DNA of 64,000 nucleotides from Nocardioides alpinus (GTDB lineage Bacteria; Actinomycetota; Actinomycetes; Propionibacteriales; Nocardioidaceae). The position numbers were made by a program, and so were the translations under genes. Positions 36,357-44,720 of the stretch are shown here, in pieces. A model generated the notes under the pieces. The model was given only the letters and a program-made list of their open reading frames with translations. It searched no databases and had not been told where the DNA came from. Numbering within the stretch: the first letter of the stretch is position 1; the number at the start of each line of letters is the position of its first letter. The DNA lies in assembly GCF_900112035.1 (NCBI RefSeq), contig NZ_FOKC01000003.1:62001-126000 (forward strand), written 5' to 3'.

Positions 36357-36492
36357 CTCACTCACTCCTCGGCGGGCCGGGTGCCCTGTGCTGACACCCA
36401 CTCAACCACTCCGCGAGCGGGGTTTCATCCCGTCCCGGGGTGGAGTCAGGGTCGGGTCAGGGGTCGATCCGGGACGCCTGCTCCCCCACTGC

Positions 36493-36553
36493 CCAAGAAG
36501 TGTTTGACAGTCGGCCCGACCGCCGGGCACACTCACTCCCCAAGCACTCTTGG
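36493..36553. promoter_or_regulatory. ArsR-gene control region with inverted repeat
   Basis: CCAAGAAGTGTTTG (36493-36506) and CAAGCACTCTTGG (36541-36553) are near-inverted arms (one insertion, one mismatch). A TTGACA -35 (36504-36509) overlaps the left arm and CACACT (36528-36533) is a possible -10. The right arm overlaps the Shine-Dalgarno site. Consistent with autoregulation by the ArsR protein. Confidence 0.5.
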
Positions 36554-36556
36554 AGG
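36552..36556 (+). promoter_or_regulatory. Shine-Dalgarno site fixing the ArsR start
   Basis: GGAGG, 6 nt before GTG 36563 and directly against GTG 36557; the 36563 start is therefore preferred. Confidence 0.55.
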
Positions 36557-36562
36557 GTGAGC

Positions 36563-37123
36563 GTGGATGCGACGACCGGGACCGACGACGATGCGGTGGC
36601 ACGGCTGCGGGCCAGCGCGCACCCCGTACGGCTGCGCATCATGTCGCTGCTGACCGCCGAGGCGATGAGTGCGGCCGAGGTGGCCCGTGCGCTGGACCTC
36701 ACCCACGCCAATGCGTCCTACCACCTGCGGGTGCTCCACGACGTCGGCGAGCTCGTCGTGGACAGCGAGGAGAAGATCCGCGGCGGGGTGGCCAAGCGCT
36801 ACCGGTACGACGCCTCGCGCGAGGTCGCCGACCGTACGAGCGCGGTCGACGACCGGATCGCCCACGCCCGCGCCAACGCGCTCGAGATCGAGCGGCGGCT
36901 GCGTGACGCAGCGCGGGGCGGCGGCTCGTCGAGCGACCTCGAGGCCTGGGTGCCACTCGACGTCTGGCGCCGCGCGCTGGACCTCATGCACGAGGCCTCG
37001 CACCTCCTGCACGCCGAGGCCCGCCCGGCTGGGACTCCCGACACGGTGCACATCAGCGCGACGAGCAACGCGTTCACGATGTCCGGTGGGCTCACCGGTG
37101 AGGATGCGCGGTGGCGGCCGTGA
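36563..37123 (+). CDS. ArsR/HTH_20 family transcriptional regulator
   Basis: 186 residues. A winged helix-turn-helix at about 10-90 (AHPVRLRIMSLLTAEAMSAAEVARALDLTHANASYHLRVLHDVGELV) is followed by a C-terminal helical effector region (LDVWRRALDLMHEASHLLHAEA). No metal-binding cysteine pair, so not a classic metal sensor. It overlaps the downstream MFS gene by 13 bp, making the exporter its likely target; this regulator-MFS pairing is common in actinobacteria. Confidence 0.85.
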   Translation: MDATTGTDDDAVARLRASAHPVRLRIMSLLTAEAMSAAEVARALDLTHANASYHLRVLHDVGELVVDSEEKIRGGVAKRYRYDASREVADRTSAVDDRIAHARANALEIERRLRDAARGGGSSSDLEAWVPLDVWRRALDLMHEASHLLHAEARPAGTPDTVHISATSNAFTMSGGLTGEDARWRP

Positions 37124-38382
37124 CCTGGTCCGGCGCGCTCGCACCCCTGCGCAACCGCAACTTCGCGTGGTACTTCTCCTCGCGCTTCGTCAACACGCTC
37201 GGCAACATGATGGCGAGCATCGCGCTGGCCTTCGCGGTCCTCGACATCACCGACTCCCCCACGGCGCTCGGCCAGGTGCTGGCTGCCCACACGATCCCGA
37301 TGGTCGCGCTGCTGCTCTACGGCGGCGTCATCGCCGACCGGTTCCCCCGCACGCTGGTGCTGCAGTTCTCGAACGTCGCGTCGGCACTGAGCCAGGGCGC
37401 GATCGCCGTGCTGGTGCTGGCAGGACACGCCGAGATCTGGATGCTCGTGGTGCTGAGCATCGTCCACGGTGCCGTGTCCGGCATCGGGTTCCCGGCGATG
37501 GCGAGCGTGCTCCCCCAGCTCGTGCCCCGTTCGGATCTCCAGCCGGCCAACGCACTGATCTCCCTGACGCGCAACGGGATGATGGTGCTCGGCCCCACCG
37601 CCGGTGCGCTGCTGGTCGTCACGGTGGGCTCGGGGTGGGCGCTGGCCGTCGATGCCGGCACGTGGCTCCTGGCTGCCCTGCTCCTGATGCCGGTGACGAT
37701 CCCGCCCAAGGAGTCCGCGGGTGAGCCTGCCGACACGATGCGTGAGCTGCGCGAGGGTTGGAGCTTCTTCTGGGCGACTCCGTGGTTGTGGACCGTCGTC
37801 GTCGGCTTCGGTGTGCTCAACCTCATCCACGCCGGGGCCTGGTTCACCCTCGGCCCCGCGATCGCGGACGACACGATCGGTCGGCAGGGCTGGGGCCTGG
37901 TCCTGTCCGCGGAGGCAGCGGGACTGCTCATCACGACTGTCGTCCTGCTCAGGGTCCGCCTCGAGCGCCCGCTGCTGCTCGGGATGCTCGGCGTGCTGAT
38001 GATGGCACCGCCGATGCTGATCCTCGGGGTCTCGCCCCACCTGGTCGGCCTGGTCGTGGCGGCCTTCGTGGCTGGTGCCGGCACCGAGGTGTTCGGCATG
38101 GGATGGAACCTCGCCATGCAGGAGAACATCGAGGACCGGATGCTCTCGCGGGCCTACTCCTACGACGCCCTCGGATCGTTCGTGGCGATCCCGATCGGGC
38201 AGCTCGCGTACGGGCCGTTGGCGGTGGCGTTCGGCTTCCGTCCCGTCCTGATCGCCTCCGCCGTGGCGTACGTCGCAGTCGTGGCACTCGTGCTCTGCTC
38301 GCGGTCCGTACGCACCCTGCCGCGCGCCCCGGTCGACGTGCGGGAGCCGGTCGCCGAGGAACCCGCCCCGAGCGGTGGCTGA
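37111..38382 (+). CDS. MFS transporter (MFS_3/enterobactin exporter-like)
   Basis: 423 residues with about 12 hydrophobic helices. N-terminal RNRNFAWYFSSRFVNTLGNMM and GGVIADRFPRT (motif A between helices 2 and 3), plus MFGMGWNLAMQENI-like sequence near 325, match MFS_3 drug/siderophore exporters such as EntS. GTG start inside the 3' end of the ArsR gene implies coupled expression. Substrate unknown; no siderophore genes are near. Confidence 0.88.
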   Translation: MAAVTWSGALAPLRNRNFAWYFSSRFVNTLGNMMASIALAFAVLDITDSPTALGQVLAAHTIPMVALLLYGGVIADRFPRTLVLQFSNVASALSQGAIAVLVLAGHAEIWMLVVLSIVHGAVSGIGFPAMASVLPQLVPRSDLQPANALISLTRNGMMVLGPTAGALLVVTVGSGWALAVDAGTWLLAALLLMPVTIPPKESAGEPADTMRELREGWSFFWATPWLWTVVVGFGVLNLIHAGAWFTLGPAIADDTIGRQGWGLVLSAEAAGLLITTVVLLRVRLERPLLLGMLGVLMMAPPMLILGVSPHLVGLVVAAFVAGAGTEVFGMGWNLAMQENIEDRMLSRAYSYDALGSFVAIPIGQLAYGPLAVAFGFRPVLIASAVAYVAVVALVLCSRSVRTLPRAPVDVREPVAEEPAPSGG

Positions 38383-38453
38383 GCCACACTCCCCGCTGCC
38401 CGGACTGTGGCTGGATCACCGCTCCCCCGGGTCCGGTCCGCAGTGAGCGGCCG

Positions 38454-38459
38454 TAAGGT
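38454..38459 (+). promoter_or_regulatory. -10 hexamer of the SDR gene
   Basis: TAAGGT, 6 nt before ATG 38466. Confidence 0.45.
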
Positions 38460-38465
38460 CGGGCC

Positions 38466-39227
38466 ATGACCGTCATGGACCTCTTCCGTCTCGACGACAA
38501 GGTCGTCATCGTCACCGGCGCCTCGAGCGGCCTCGGCGTCGCGTTCGCCCACTGCTTCGCCGAGGCCGGCGCGGACGTGGTGCTCGGCGCGCGCCGCGTC
38601 GACAGGCTGGAGCGGGTCGCCGACTCCGTACGCTCCATCGGCCGCCGCGTGCACACGGTGCAGACCGACGTGGCCGACCCCGACCAGTGCCAGCGGCTCG
38701 TCGACGAGGCGATGGCGACCTTCGGCCGGGTCGACGTGCTGGTCAACAACGCCGGCATCGGCACCGCCGTACCCGCCACCCGGGAGACGCCCGAGCAGTT
38801 CCGCTCGGTCGTCGACGTCAACCTCAACGGCTGCTACTGGATGGCCCAGGCCTGCGGCCGGGTGATGCAGCCCGGATCCAGCATCATCAACATCTCCTCG
38901 ATCCTCGGCATCACCACCGGCGGCCTGCCCCAGGCGGCGTACTCCGCCTCCAAGGCCGGTCTCGGTGGCCTCACCCGCGACCTCGCCCAGCAGTGGACGG
39001 GTCGCAAGGGCATCCGGGTCAACGCGCTGGCTCCGGGCTTCTTCGCCTCGGAGATGACCGAGACCTACCCCGACGGCTACCTCGACCTGGCGATGCAGCG
39101 CGTGCCGTCCGGCCGCACCGGCAACCCCCGCGAGCTCGCGGCAACTGCGGTGTGGCTGGCCTCCGACGCCGCCGGCTACGTCACCGGGCAGATGATCCCG
39201 GTCGACGGCGGACTGACCATCGCCTGA
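38466..39227 (+). CDS. Short-chain dehydrogenase/reductase (SDR)
   Basis: 253 residues. NAD(P)-binding TGASSGLG (17-24), NNAG (94-97), catalytic Ser144/145, Tyr159 and Lys163 (YSASK), and C-terminal GYVTGQMIPVDGG. Arg at the end of strand 2 (LGARRVDRLE) favours NADP over NAD. Classical SDR, similar to 3-oxoacyl-ACP reductase/gluconate dehydrogenase types; substrate not predictable. Confidence 0.93.
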   Translation: MTVMDLFRLDDKVVIVTGASSGLGVAFAHCFAEAGADVVLGARRVDRLERVADSVRSIGRRVHTVQTDVADPDQCQRLVDEAMATFGRVDVLVNNAGIGTAVPATRETPEQFRSVVDVNLNGCYWMAQACGRVMQPGSSIINISSILGITTGGLPQAAYSASKAGLGGLTRDLAQQWTGRKGIRVNALAPGFFASEMTETYPDGYLDLAMQRVPSGRTGNPRELAATAVWLASDAAGYVTGQMIPVDGGLTIA

Positions 39228-39298
39228 GGTGGTGGCGACAGTGGAGTGCCCGGACGGACCTACCGTCCCCCTGCTCCACCATCGGGAGGCCGACGGCG

Positions 39299-39580
39299 AT
39301 GTCGCACGGTGACTACAAGGCGTTCTTCGCCGCCGCCTGCGCCGGCGACGTGAGCCTGGTCGAGCACCACCTCGATGCCGGGGTGGACGTCGACTTCATC
39401 CACGCCGAGCTCCAGTCCACGGCACTCGTGGCTGCGATCGAGGAGGGTCGCGAGGACGTGGCGCTGCTGCTGCTCGAGCGCGGCGCGTCGAGGACCCTGC
39501 GGTCCCCACTCGAAGGGACGACACCGCTGGAGGCGGCTCGCGCCGCCGGCCTCGGCCGCGTGGTCGAGCGGCTCGCCTAG
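39299..39580 (+). CDS. Ankyrin repeat domain protein
   Basis: 93 residues from ATG 39299 with GGGAGG 7 nt upstream. Nearly the whole protein is two to three ankyrin repeats: KAFFAAACAGDVSLVEHHLDAGVDVDFI, TALVAAIEEGREDVALLLLERGASRTL, TPLEAARAAGLGRVVERLA. A soluble protein-interaction module. Its TAG and the TAG of the convergent fusion gene share the 4-bp CTAG at 39577-39580. Confidence 0.85.
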   Translation: MSHGDYKAFFAAACAGDVSLVEHHLDAGVDVDFIHAELQSTALVAAIEEGREDVALLLLERGASRTLRSPLEGTTPLEAARAAGLGRVVERLA

Positions 39581-40974
39581 AGCCAGGCCTCCCCGCGCAC
39601 GACCCCGGCCGTACGCCGGCCCTCCGCCGCCTCGGCGAGCCAGGCCGCCTGCTCGCCGCGGGCGAACCTGCCGCTGCTCCCCCAGCCGTCGAGCGTCCGC
39701 CTGACCACCTGGTCGCCCTCCCGCACTGCGTACACGCCCCCGGACAGGGCCAGGACGAACGCGGTGTCGACCGTCTCCAGGAGATCGGCCGAGCCCGTGT
39801 CGCAGGCATCGCAACCGCAGTCGGGCTGCCGATCGAGAACCTCGGTGGGCTCACCGACGCCGACCTGCACGAAGGCCTCCGCGGCCTCGCTCGACGGGCA
39901 CCGGGCGACGACGACCGGCTGGGTGCCCTCCCGGCCGCGGACGAGCGTGACGCGCGACGGCGTCAGCACGTGCTCGCCCAGCCAGGTGGCGGCTGCCGGG
40001 TCGACGGTCTCGGCGACCCCGAGGCCGGTGGAGGTCAGCACGTCCACCCACGCGTCGGCGCGCACCCCGAGCAACCGGTAGCGGGACGGATCGGTCACCC
40101 GGGAGTACTCGTCCTCCGCAGGACGGCGCCCGCCCGGGTGCGGGTCGGGCCAGTCGGCGAGGTCGCCCCGCAGCCGGGCGAAGGCCTCGTCCACCGCCGG
40201 CAGGAGCGCGGCAGCGGCGAACCGACGACGGTCCGGCCGGGTCGACACGGCGACCCCGTCCAGCGGGTGGCCGGTGAGCTCCCCGCCGGGGACGGCGAGC
40301 GTGAGCGAGACCGCCGGCTCGTCCCCGCCGTCCTCCCAGGACATGAACCACGACGCACCCGGCTCGCCCACAGTTGGCGTCCCCACCGGCAGCAGCGAGA
40401 TCGCCGGTCCCTGCGCCGAGTGGAACATCCGGCGCGGCCAGTGCTCGGACGGCACGAACCCCAGGGCCAGCAGGAGGTCGGCCAGCGGCTCGGGGTCCGG
40501 CGGGGTGAGGCTGACGTGCTCGACGACCGGACCGTCCGCAGGTCCCGGTCCCATCGGCGCCGTCCACTCGATGAGGAACGGCAGGGCGCCGTCGTACGGC
40601 CCGGATCCGACGTCGCAGACCCGCCACTCGAGCAGGTCGCCGTCGGGTGTGCGGCGCGAGCCGGGCACCGGCGGGTCAGGGTCGAAGCCGGCCGCCACCA
40701 GCGCCGTCCGAGCCGCGTCGAGGTCGTCGACCGCGATCGCCCACGAGATCGGGCCGGGGGCCGAGCGGACCCGGTCGAGCCACGGATTGGACTCCCCCGA
40801 GCCGGCGGCGATCAGCTCGACGTACGCCGGGCTCGGGCCGCGGACGAGCACGTTCTCCGTGCCGACGGGGTGCGCACCGCCGCGGGACGCGGGCAGGCCG
40901 GCCGCTCCCCACCGGGACGCCGCCTCGTCGAGGTCCTCGACGGCGATGACGAGGTGGTCGAAGCGGGCGCTCAC
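39577..40974 (-). CDS. VOC-like/DUF6226 fusion protein
   Basis: 465 residues from GTG 40974. The N-terminal 250 residues hold two glyoxalase-like (VOC) modules: FDHLVIAVEDLDEAASRWGAAGL and, near 145, VVEHVSLTPPDPEPLADLLLALGF. The C-terminal part (about 265-440: VDEAFARLRGDLADWPDPHP ... DCGCDACDTGSADLLETVD) resembles DUF6226, normally a stand-alone protein. The Cys-x-Cys-x-x-Cys (CGCDAC) could bind a metal. A VOC-DUF6226 fusion is unusual. It starts 11 bp after the rocD stop. Confidence 0.75.
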   Translation of the reverse strand: MSARFDHLVIAVEDLDEAASRWGAAGLPASRGGAHPVGTENVLVRGPSPAYVELIAAGSGESNPWLDRVRSAPGPISWAIAVDDLDAARTALVAAGFDPDPPVPGSRRTPDGDLLEWRVCDVGSGPYDGALPFLIEWTAPMGPGPADGPVVEHVSLTPPDPEPLADLLLALGFVPSEHWPRRMFHSAQGPAISLLPVGTPTVGEPGASWFMSWEDGGDEPAVSLTLAVPGGELTGHPLDGVAVSTRPDRRRFAAAALLPAVDEAFARLRGDLADWPDPHPGGRRPAEDEYSRVTDPSRYRLLGVRADAWVDVLTSTGLGVAETVDPAAATWLGEHVLTPSRVTLVRGREGTQPVVVARCPSSEAAEAFVQVGVGEPTEVLDRQPDCGCDACDTGSADLLETVDTAFVLALSGGVYAVREGDQVVRRTLDGWGSSGRFARGEQAAWLAEAAEGRRTAGVVRGEAWL

Positions 40975-40985
40975 CTGCGTGTGGC

Positions 40986-42215
40986 TCAGCCCGCGGCGAG
41001 GATCTCGGTGACGGCGGTGACGAGCCCGGCGATGTCGTCGTCGCTGGCGACCAGCGGCGGCGCGAAGCGGACGGTCGAGCCGTGGGTGTCCTTGGCGAGG
41101 ATGCCGCGGTCCATCAGGCGCTCCGACATCTGCCGACCGGTCATGAGGGCAGGGTCGATGTCGATGCCGGCCCACGCTCCGCGCACGCGTACGCCGAGCA
41201 GTCCCTGGCCGACGAGGGGACGGAAGCCCGCCTCGATCAGCGCGCCGATCTCGACGGCGCGAGCCTGGAAGGTGCCCTCCTCGAGCATCGCGACGACCTC
41301 GGTGCCGATCGCGGCAGCCAGCGGGTTGCCGCCGAACGTCGAGCCGTGCGAGCCGGGCGTGATGACGTCCATGATCGCGTGGTCCGCGGCGATGGCGGAG
41401 ACGGGGTAGATGCCGCCGCCGAGAGCCTTGCCCATGATGTAGATGTCGGGGACGACGTCCTCGTGGTCGCACGCGAAGGTCTTGCCCGAGCGCGCCAGGC
41501 CGGACTGGATCTCGTCGGCCACCATCAGCACGTTGCGCTCCGTGCAGAGGGCACGCAGGTCGCGCAGGAAGCCCTCGGGCGGCATCACGACCCCGCCCTC
41601 ACCCTGGATCGGCTCGAAGAGGACCGCGACGGTGGTGTCGTCGATGGCCGCGGCGACCGCGTCGATGTCGCCGTAGGCGGCACGCCGGAAGCCGGACGTG
41701 AAGGGCGCGTAGCCGGAGGTGGCGACCTCGTCGTCGGAGAAGCTCACGATGGTGGTCGTACGGCCGTGGAAGTTGCCCTCCATGGTGACGATCGAGGCCT
41801 GGCCGGCCGGGACGCCCTTGACCTCGTAGCCCCACTTGCGGCTGACCTTGATCGCGGTCTCGACGGCCTCCGCGCCGGAGTTCATCGGCAGGATCATGTC
41901 CTTGCCGGTCAGGCGGCACAGCGCCTCGGCGAAGTCGCCGAGCTGGTCGTTGTAGAAGGCGCGGCTGGTCAGCGTCAGGCGCCCCAGCTGCTCACGCGCG
42001 ACGGCCACCAGGCGCTCGTTGGAATGACCGAAGTTGAGCGCGGAGTAGCCCGCCAGGCAGTCGAGGAAGCGGCGGCCGTCCACGTCGATGACCCACGCGC
42101 CGTCGCCCTCGGCGAGCACCACCGGAAGGGGGTGGTAGTTGTGCGCGGCGTAGCGCTCGGTGGTCTCGATGTGGGCCGCAGTGGCGGTGCTGGTGGTGAG
42201 GTCGGTCGCGGTCAT
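40986..42215 (-). CDS. rocD: Ornithine--oxo-acid aminotransferase
   Basis: 409 residues from ATG 42215. Class-III aminotransferase: PLP-Lys263 in IMGKALGGGIYP, Asp234 (VADEIQSG), substrate loop EPIQGEGGV and HGSTFGGNPLA. The N-terminus IETTERYAAHNYHPLPVVL is characteristic of ornithine aminotransferase, which converts ornithine to glutamate-5-semialdehyde. That intermediate is shared with ProA, encoded 3.7 kb away. A longer frame reaching 42353 would run through a tRNA gene and was discarded. Confidence 0.92.
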   Translation of the reverse strand: MTATDLTTSTATAAHIETTERYAAHNYHPLPVVLAEGDGAWVIDVDGRRFLDCLAGYSALNFGHSNERLVAVAREQLGRLTLTSRAFYNDQLGDFAEALCRLTGKDMILPMNSGAEAVETAIKVSRKWGYEVKGVPAGQASIVTMEGNFHGRTTTIVSFSDDEVATSGYAPFTSGFRRAAYGDIDAVAAAIDDTTVAVLFEPIQGEGGVVMPPEGFLRDLRALCTERNVLMVADEIQSGLARSGKTFACDHEDVVPDIYIMGKALGGGIYPVSAIAADHAIMDVITPGSHGSTFGGNPLAAAIGTEVVAMLEEGTFQARAVEIGALIEAGFRPLVGQGLLGVRVRGAWAGIDIDPALMTGRQMSERLMDRGILAKDTHGSTVRFAPPLVASDDDIAGLVTAVTEILAAG

Positions 42216-42270
42216 GGACACATGGTGCCACCGACAACTCGGGAACGCCGAGTCCAGGGGCCGGGACGCA

Positions 42271-42303
42271 GAAGAGGCCGGACCCAGCGGGTCCGGCCTC
42301 TTC
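42271..42303 (-). terminator. Perfect 15-bp hairpin after tRNA-Ala
   Basis: GAAGAGGCCGGACCC-AGC-GGGTCCGGCCTCTTC, 5 bp after the tRNA 3' end on the minus strand. No T run follows, but stability is very high. It also separates the tRNA from rocD. Confidence 0.75.
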
Positions 42304-42308
42304 GGTGT

Positions 42309-42384
42309 TGGTGGAGGTGAGGGGACTCGAACCCCTGACCCTCTGCATGCCATGCAGATGCGCTACCAGCTGCGCCACACCCCC
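42309..42384 (-). tRNA. tRNA-Ala (anticodon GGC)
   Basis: 76 nt including an encoded CCA. Acceptor GGGGGTG pairs with CACCTCC (one G-U), discriminator A; D arm GCGCAGCTGGTAGCGC; anticodon loop ATGGCAT between TCTGC and GCAGA stems; T arm AGGGG-TTCGAGT-CCCCT. It decodes GCC/GCU. The 3' end lies 5 bp from a perfect hairpin and the DUF4112 gene ends 54 bp upstream. Confidence 0.97.
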
Positions 42385-42438
42385 AACAGCCGAGAACTTT
42401 AGCCGACAGGTGGGGCGAGGTGAAATCGGGGTCCGGGG

Positions 42439-42909
42439 TCACGTCAGCCAGCGCACCAGGAGCCAGAATCCGAGCACCGCGACGGCCAGCCCGGCCAGCA
42501 CGGGGATCGCCATCAGGGCCACCGCGCCGGCGACGTAGACCGGTGTCGGCGGCTCCCGCAGGGGCTCTCGCTCGATCTCCCGGATCAGCAGCCGGAGGTT
42601 CTTGCGGTTGGCGCGGTGCGCCACGTCGAGGAGGTCACCGAGGCCGGGCACCAGGCCCAGCACGGCGTCGATGATGAGGTTCAGCCCCATCCGCGCCAGC
42701 ACCACCATCGGCACCCGCGCCCGGATGGCGTCGCGCACGATCACGCTCGACAACGCGCTGCCGAACGCGTCCCCGATGCCGGGGATCAGCCCGATCAGGG
42801 CGTCCAGGCCGAGACCGATGTGGGTGCCGGGCACGGTCACGGCGTCGTCCATCACCCGCGCCAGCTGGCGGCTCATGGTGACGTCGACCTCGCGGGCGCG
42901 GTCGCTCAC
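42439..42909 (-). CDS. DUF4112 membrane protein
   Basis: 156 residues from GTG 42909, overlapping the phosphatase stop by GTGA. The DUF4112 core is clear: LARVMDDAVTVPGTHIGLGLDALIGLIPGIGDAFG and MGLNLIIDAVLGLVPGLGDLLDVAHRANRKNLRLL, with amphipathic or membrane segments. A C-terminal membrane helix lies at about 130-154. Function unknown. Last gene of the nadD-rsfS-phosphatase run. Confidence 0.9.
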   Translation of the reverse strand: MSDRAREVDVTMSRQLARVMDDAVTVPGTHIGLGLDALIGLIPGIGDAFGSALSSVIVRDAIRARVPMVVLARMGLNLIIDAVLGLVPGLGDLLDVAHRANRKNLRLLIREIEREPLREPPTPVYVAGAVALMAIPVLAGLAVAVLGFWLLVRWLT

Positions 42910-43529
42910 GTGGCGGCGCACTGGTTGTACGACGCCAGCTGGAGGTGGCCGAAGCGCGTGTGCTCGCGCAGCCGCAGCCAGCCGCAGTTGTCCATCCCGG
43001 CCAGGGTCTCGTCGATCTCGTCCGGCCAGGCGAGCAGCCCGGCGACGCCGACGCGCAGCGCGGCGCCGTGGGTCACCACGATGCCGGTCTCCCCCGCCCC
43101 GAGGGCGTCGAGGCAGGCGCGCATGGCGGGCACGATCCGGGCCCGGACGTCGGAGGTCGTCTCGGCCCCCGGCACGGTCAGGGACTCGTCCCCGGCCAGC
43201 CAGGCGGCGTACTCGTCGGGGAAGGCGGCCGCGAACTCGTCGAAGGTCATGCCGGTGCGCTTGCCCACGTCGTACTCGCGCAGCGCCGGGACCACCTCGG
43301 GGACGAGCCCGGTCGCCCCGGCGAGCGGCGCAGCGGTCTGGCGCGCCCGGGAGAGGTCGCTGCACCAGATCCGGGTCGGGGCGAGCAGGGCGAGCTCGGT
43401 CGCCGCGGCCGACGCCTGCGCGTGACCGAGCTCGTCGAGCTCGATGTCGGCGTGCCCCTGCGCCCGACCGGCGTCGTTCCAGGCCGTACGGCCGTGGCGC
43501 AGCACCACGAGGGTGCGGCGCAGGCTCAC
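42906..43529 (-). CDS. Histidine phosphatase family protein
   Basis: 207 residues from GTG 43529, overlapping the rsfS stop by GTGA. The phosphohistidine motif LRHGRTAWN (near 10) and second catalytic His in VVTHGAALRV (about 153) with Arg62-type DLSRARQTA identify a cofactor-independent phosphoglycerate-mutase-like phosphatase. In actinobacteria a gene of this type often follows rsfS. Substrate uncertain (GpmB/CobC-like). Confidence 0.9.
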   Translation of the reverse strand: MSLRRTLVVLRHGRTAWNDAGRAQGHADIELDELGHAQASAAATELALLAPTRIWCSDLSRARQTAAPLAGATGLVPEVVPALREYDVGKRTGMTFDEFAAAFPDEYAAWLAGDESLTVPGAETTSDVRARIVPAMRACLDALGAGETGIVVTHGAALRVGVAGLLAWPDEIDETLAGMDNCGWLRLREHTRFGHLQLASYNQCAAT

Positions 43530-43885
43530 GTCAGGTCGAGCGGGATCACCGGGCAGTCGCTCCAGAGCCGCTCGAGGGCGTAGAACATCCGCTCCTCCTC
43601 GTGCTGCACGTGGATCACGATCTCGCCGTAGTCGAGCAGCACCCAGCGACCCTCGCGGTGCCCCTCGCGGCGGATCGGCTTGGCGCCGGCCTCGCGGAGC
43701 TTGTCCTCGACCTCGTCGACGATGGCGCCCACGGCGCGTTCGTTGGTGGCGCTCGCGAGCACGAAGGCGTCGGTGATCGCGATCTGCTCGCTGACGTCGA
43801 AGGCCAGCACCTGGTCGGCCTTCTTGTCGTGCGCGGCCTGGGCCGCGACGGCGACGAGCTCGAGGGCGTGGTCGGTGGCTGTCAT
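43526..43885 (-). CDS. rsfS: Ribosome silencing factor RsfS
   Basis: 119 residues. The RsfS/Iojap core [25 protein letters not shown] and [33 protein letters not shown] is complete. RsfS binds L14 on the 50S subunit and blocks subunit joining during starvation. Its ATG overlaps the nadD stop by 4 bp (ATGA). nadD-rsfS order is widely conserved. Confidence 0.96.
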   Translation of the reverse strand: MTATDHALELVAVAAQAAHDKKADQVLAFDVSEQIAITDAFVLASATNERAVGAIVDEVEDKLREAGAKPIRREGHREGRWVLLDYGEIVIHVQHEEERMFYALERLWSDCPVIPLDLT

Positions 43886-44535
43886 GCAGTGTCCTTGCTG
43901 GTGTTCGTGCCCTCGGTGGGGCTGGGAGGTGAGGCGTAGAGGTCGTGCTTCGCGATGTACTGGACCACCCCGTCCGGCACCAGGTACCAGACGGGCTCGC
44001 CGCGCCGGTGCCGGTCGCGGCAGTCGGTCGAGGAGATCGCCAGCGCCGGGATCTCCACCATGGTGACCTTGTCGGAGGGGATCTTCTCCAGCGTCTCCGG
44101 GTCCATGGTGTAGCCCGGACGCGTGCAACCCACAAACGTCGCGAGGTCGAAGAGCTCCTGGACGTCGCGCCAGGTGAAGATGTCGGCCAGCGCGTCGGCC
44201 CCGGTGATGAAGAACAGCTCCGCGTCGGGCATCTCGGCCTTGAGGTCGCGGAGCGTGTCGATCGTGTACGTCGGTCCGTGCCGGTCGATGTCGACGCGGG
44301 ACACGTTGAAGCGCGGGTTGGCGGCCGTGGCGACCACCGTCATCAGGTAGCGGTGCTCGGCCTCGGTGACGTCGCGGTCGCTCTTCTGCCAGGGGTCGCC
44401 CGTCGGCACGAAGACGACCTCGTCGAGGTCGAACCACGCCTGGACCTCCGAGGCAGCCACCAGGTGGCCGTGGTGGATGGGGTCGAAGGTGCCACCCATC
44501 ACACCGACACGACGCCCGGCGACCGGGGCACTCAC
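43882..44535 (-). CDS. nadD: Nicotinate-nucleotide adenylyltransferase
   Basis: 217 residues from GTG 44535. Nucleotidyl-transferase motif [11 protein letters not shown] (14-24) and the C-terminal ISSTDCR motif. It forms NaAD from nicotinate mononucleotide and ATP in NAD synthesis. Two in-frame GTGs are possible (44535, 44571); the later one is chosen because the earlier would overlap the preceding 50-residue gene. A hydrophilic tail ([15 protein letters not shown]) ends the protein. Confidence 0.94.
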   Translation of the reverse strand: MSAPVAGRRVGVMGGTFDPIHHGHLVAASEVQAWFDLDEVVFVPTGDPWQKSDRDVTEAEHRYLMTVVATAANPRFNVSRVDIDRHGPTYTIDTLRDLKAEMPDAELFFITGADALADIFTWRDVQELFDLATFVGCTRPGYTMDPETLEKIPSDKVTMVEIPALAISSTDCRDRHRRGEPVWYLVPDGVVQYIAKHDLYASPPSPTEGTNTSKDTA

Positions 44536-44548
44536 AGGGTCGCCGGCC

Positions 44549-44701
44549 TCAGCTGTGCTCGCGGCCGCCACCGAAGGACACGACTGCCAGCAGCAGCGCC
44601 ATCAACAGCCCGAGCGCGATCACGCCGATCCAGTAGGGGTGGATCGCGGGCTCGCTGTGCTCGGCGGACTCGGCAGCGAAGAGGGTGATGGTGCTCAGCA
44701 T
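44549..44701 (-). CDS. 50-residue single-pass membrane protein
   Basis: ATG 44701 to TGA 44549, [20 protein letters not shown] then a membrane helix ([20 protein letters not shown]) and GGGREHS. The HPYWIG motif before the helix and the position directly before nadD suggest a conserved small gene rather than chance: the stop is 13 bp from the nadD start. Too short for most gene callers. Function unknown. Confidence 0.65.
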   Translation of the reverse strand: MLSTITLFAAESAEHSEPAIHPYWIGVIALGLLMALLLAVVSFGGGREHS

Positions 44702-44720
44702 GCGCGTCAGCCTACCGGCA

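Noticed and set aside
42216-42353. N-terminal extension of rocD
   Set aside because: It would be translated through the tRNA-Ala gene and its hairpin; ATG 42215 gives the conserved N-terminus.
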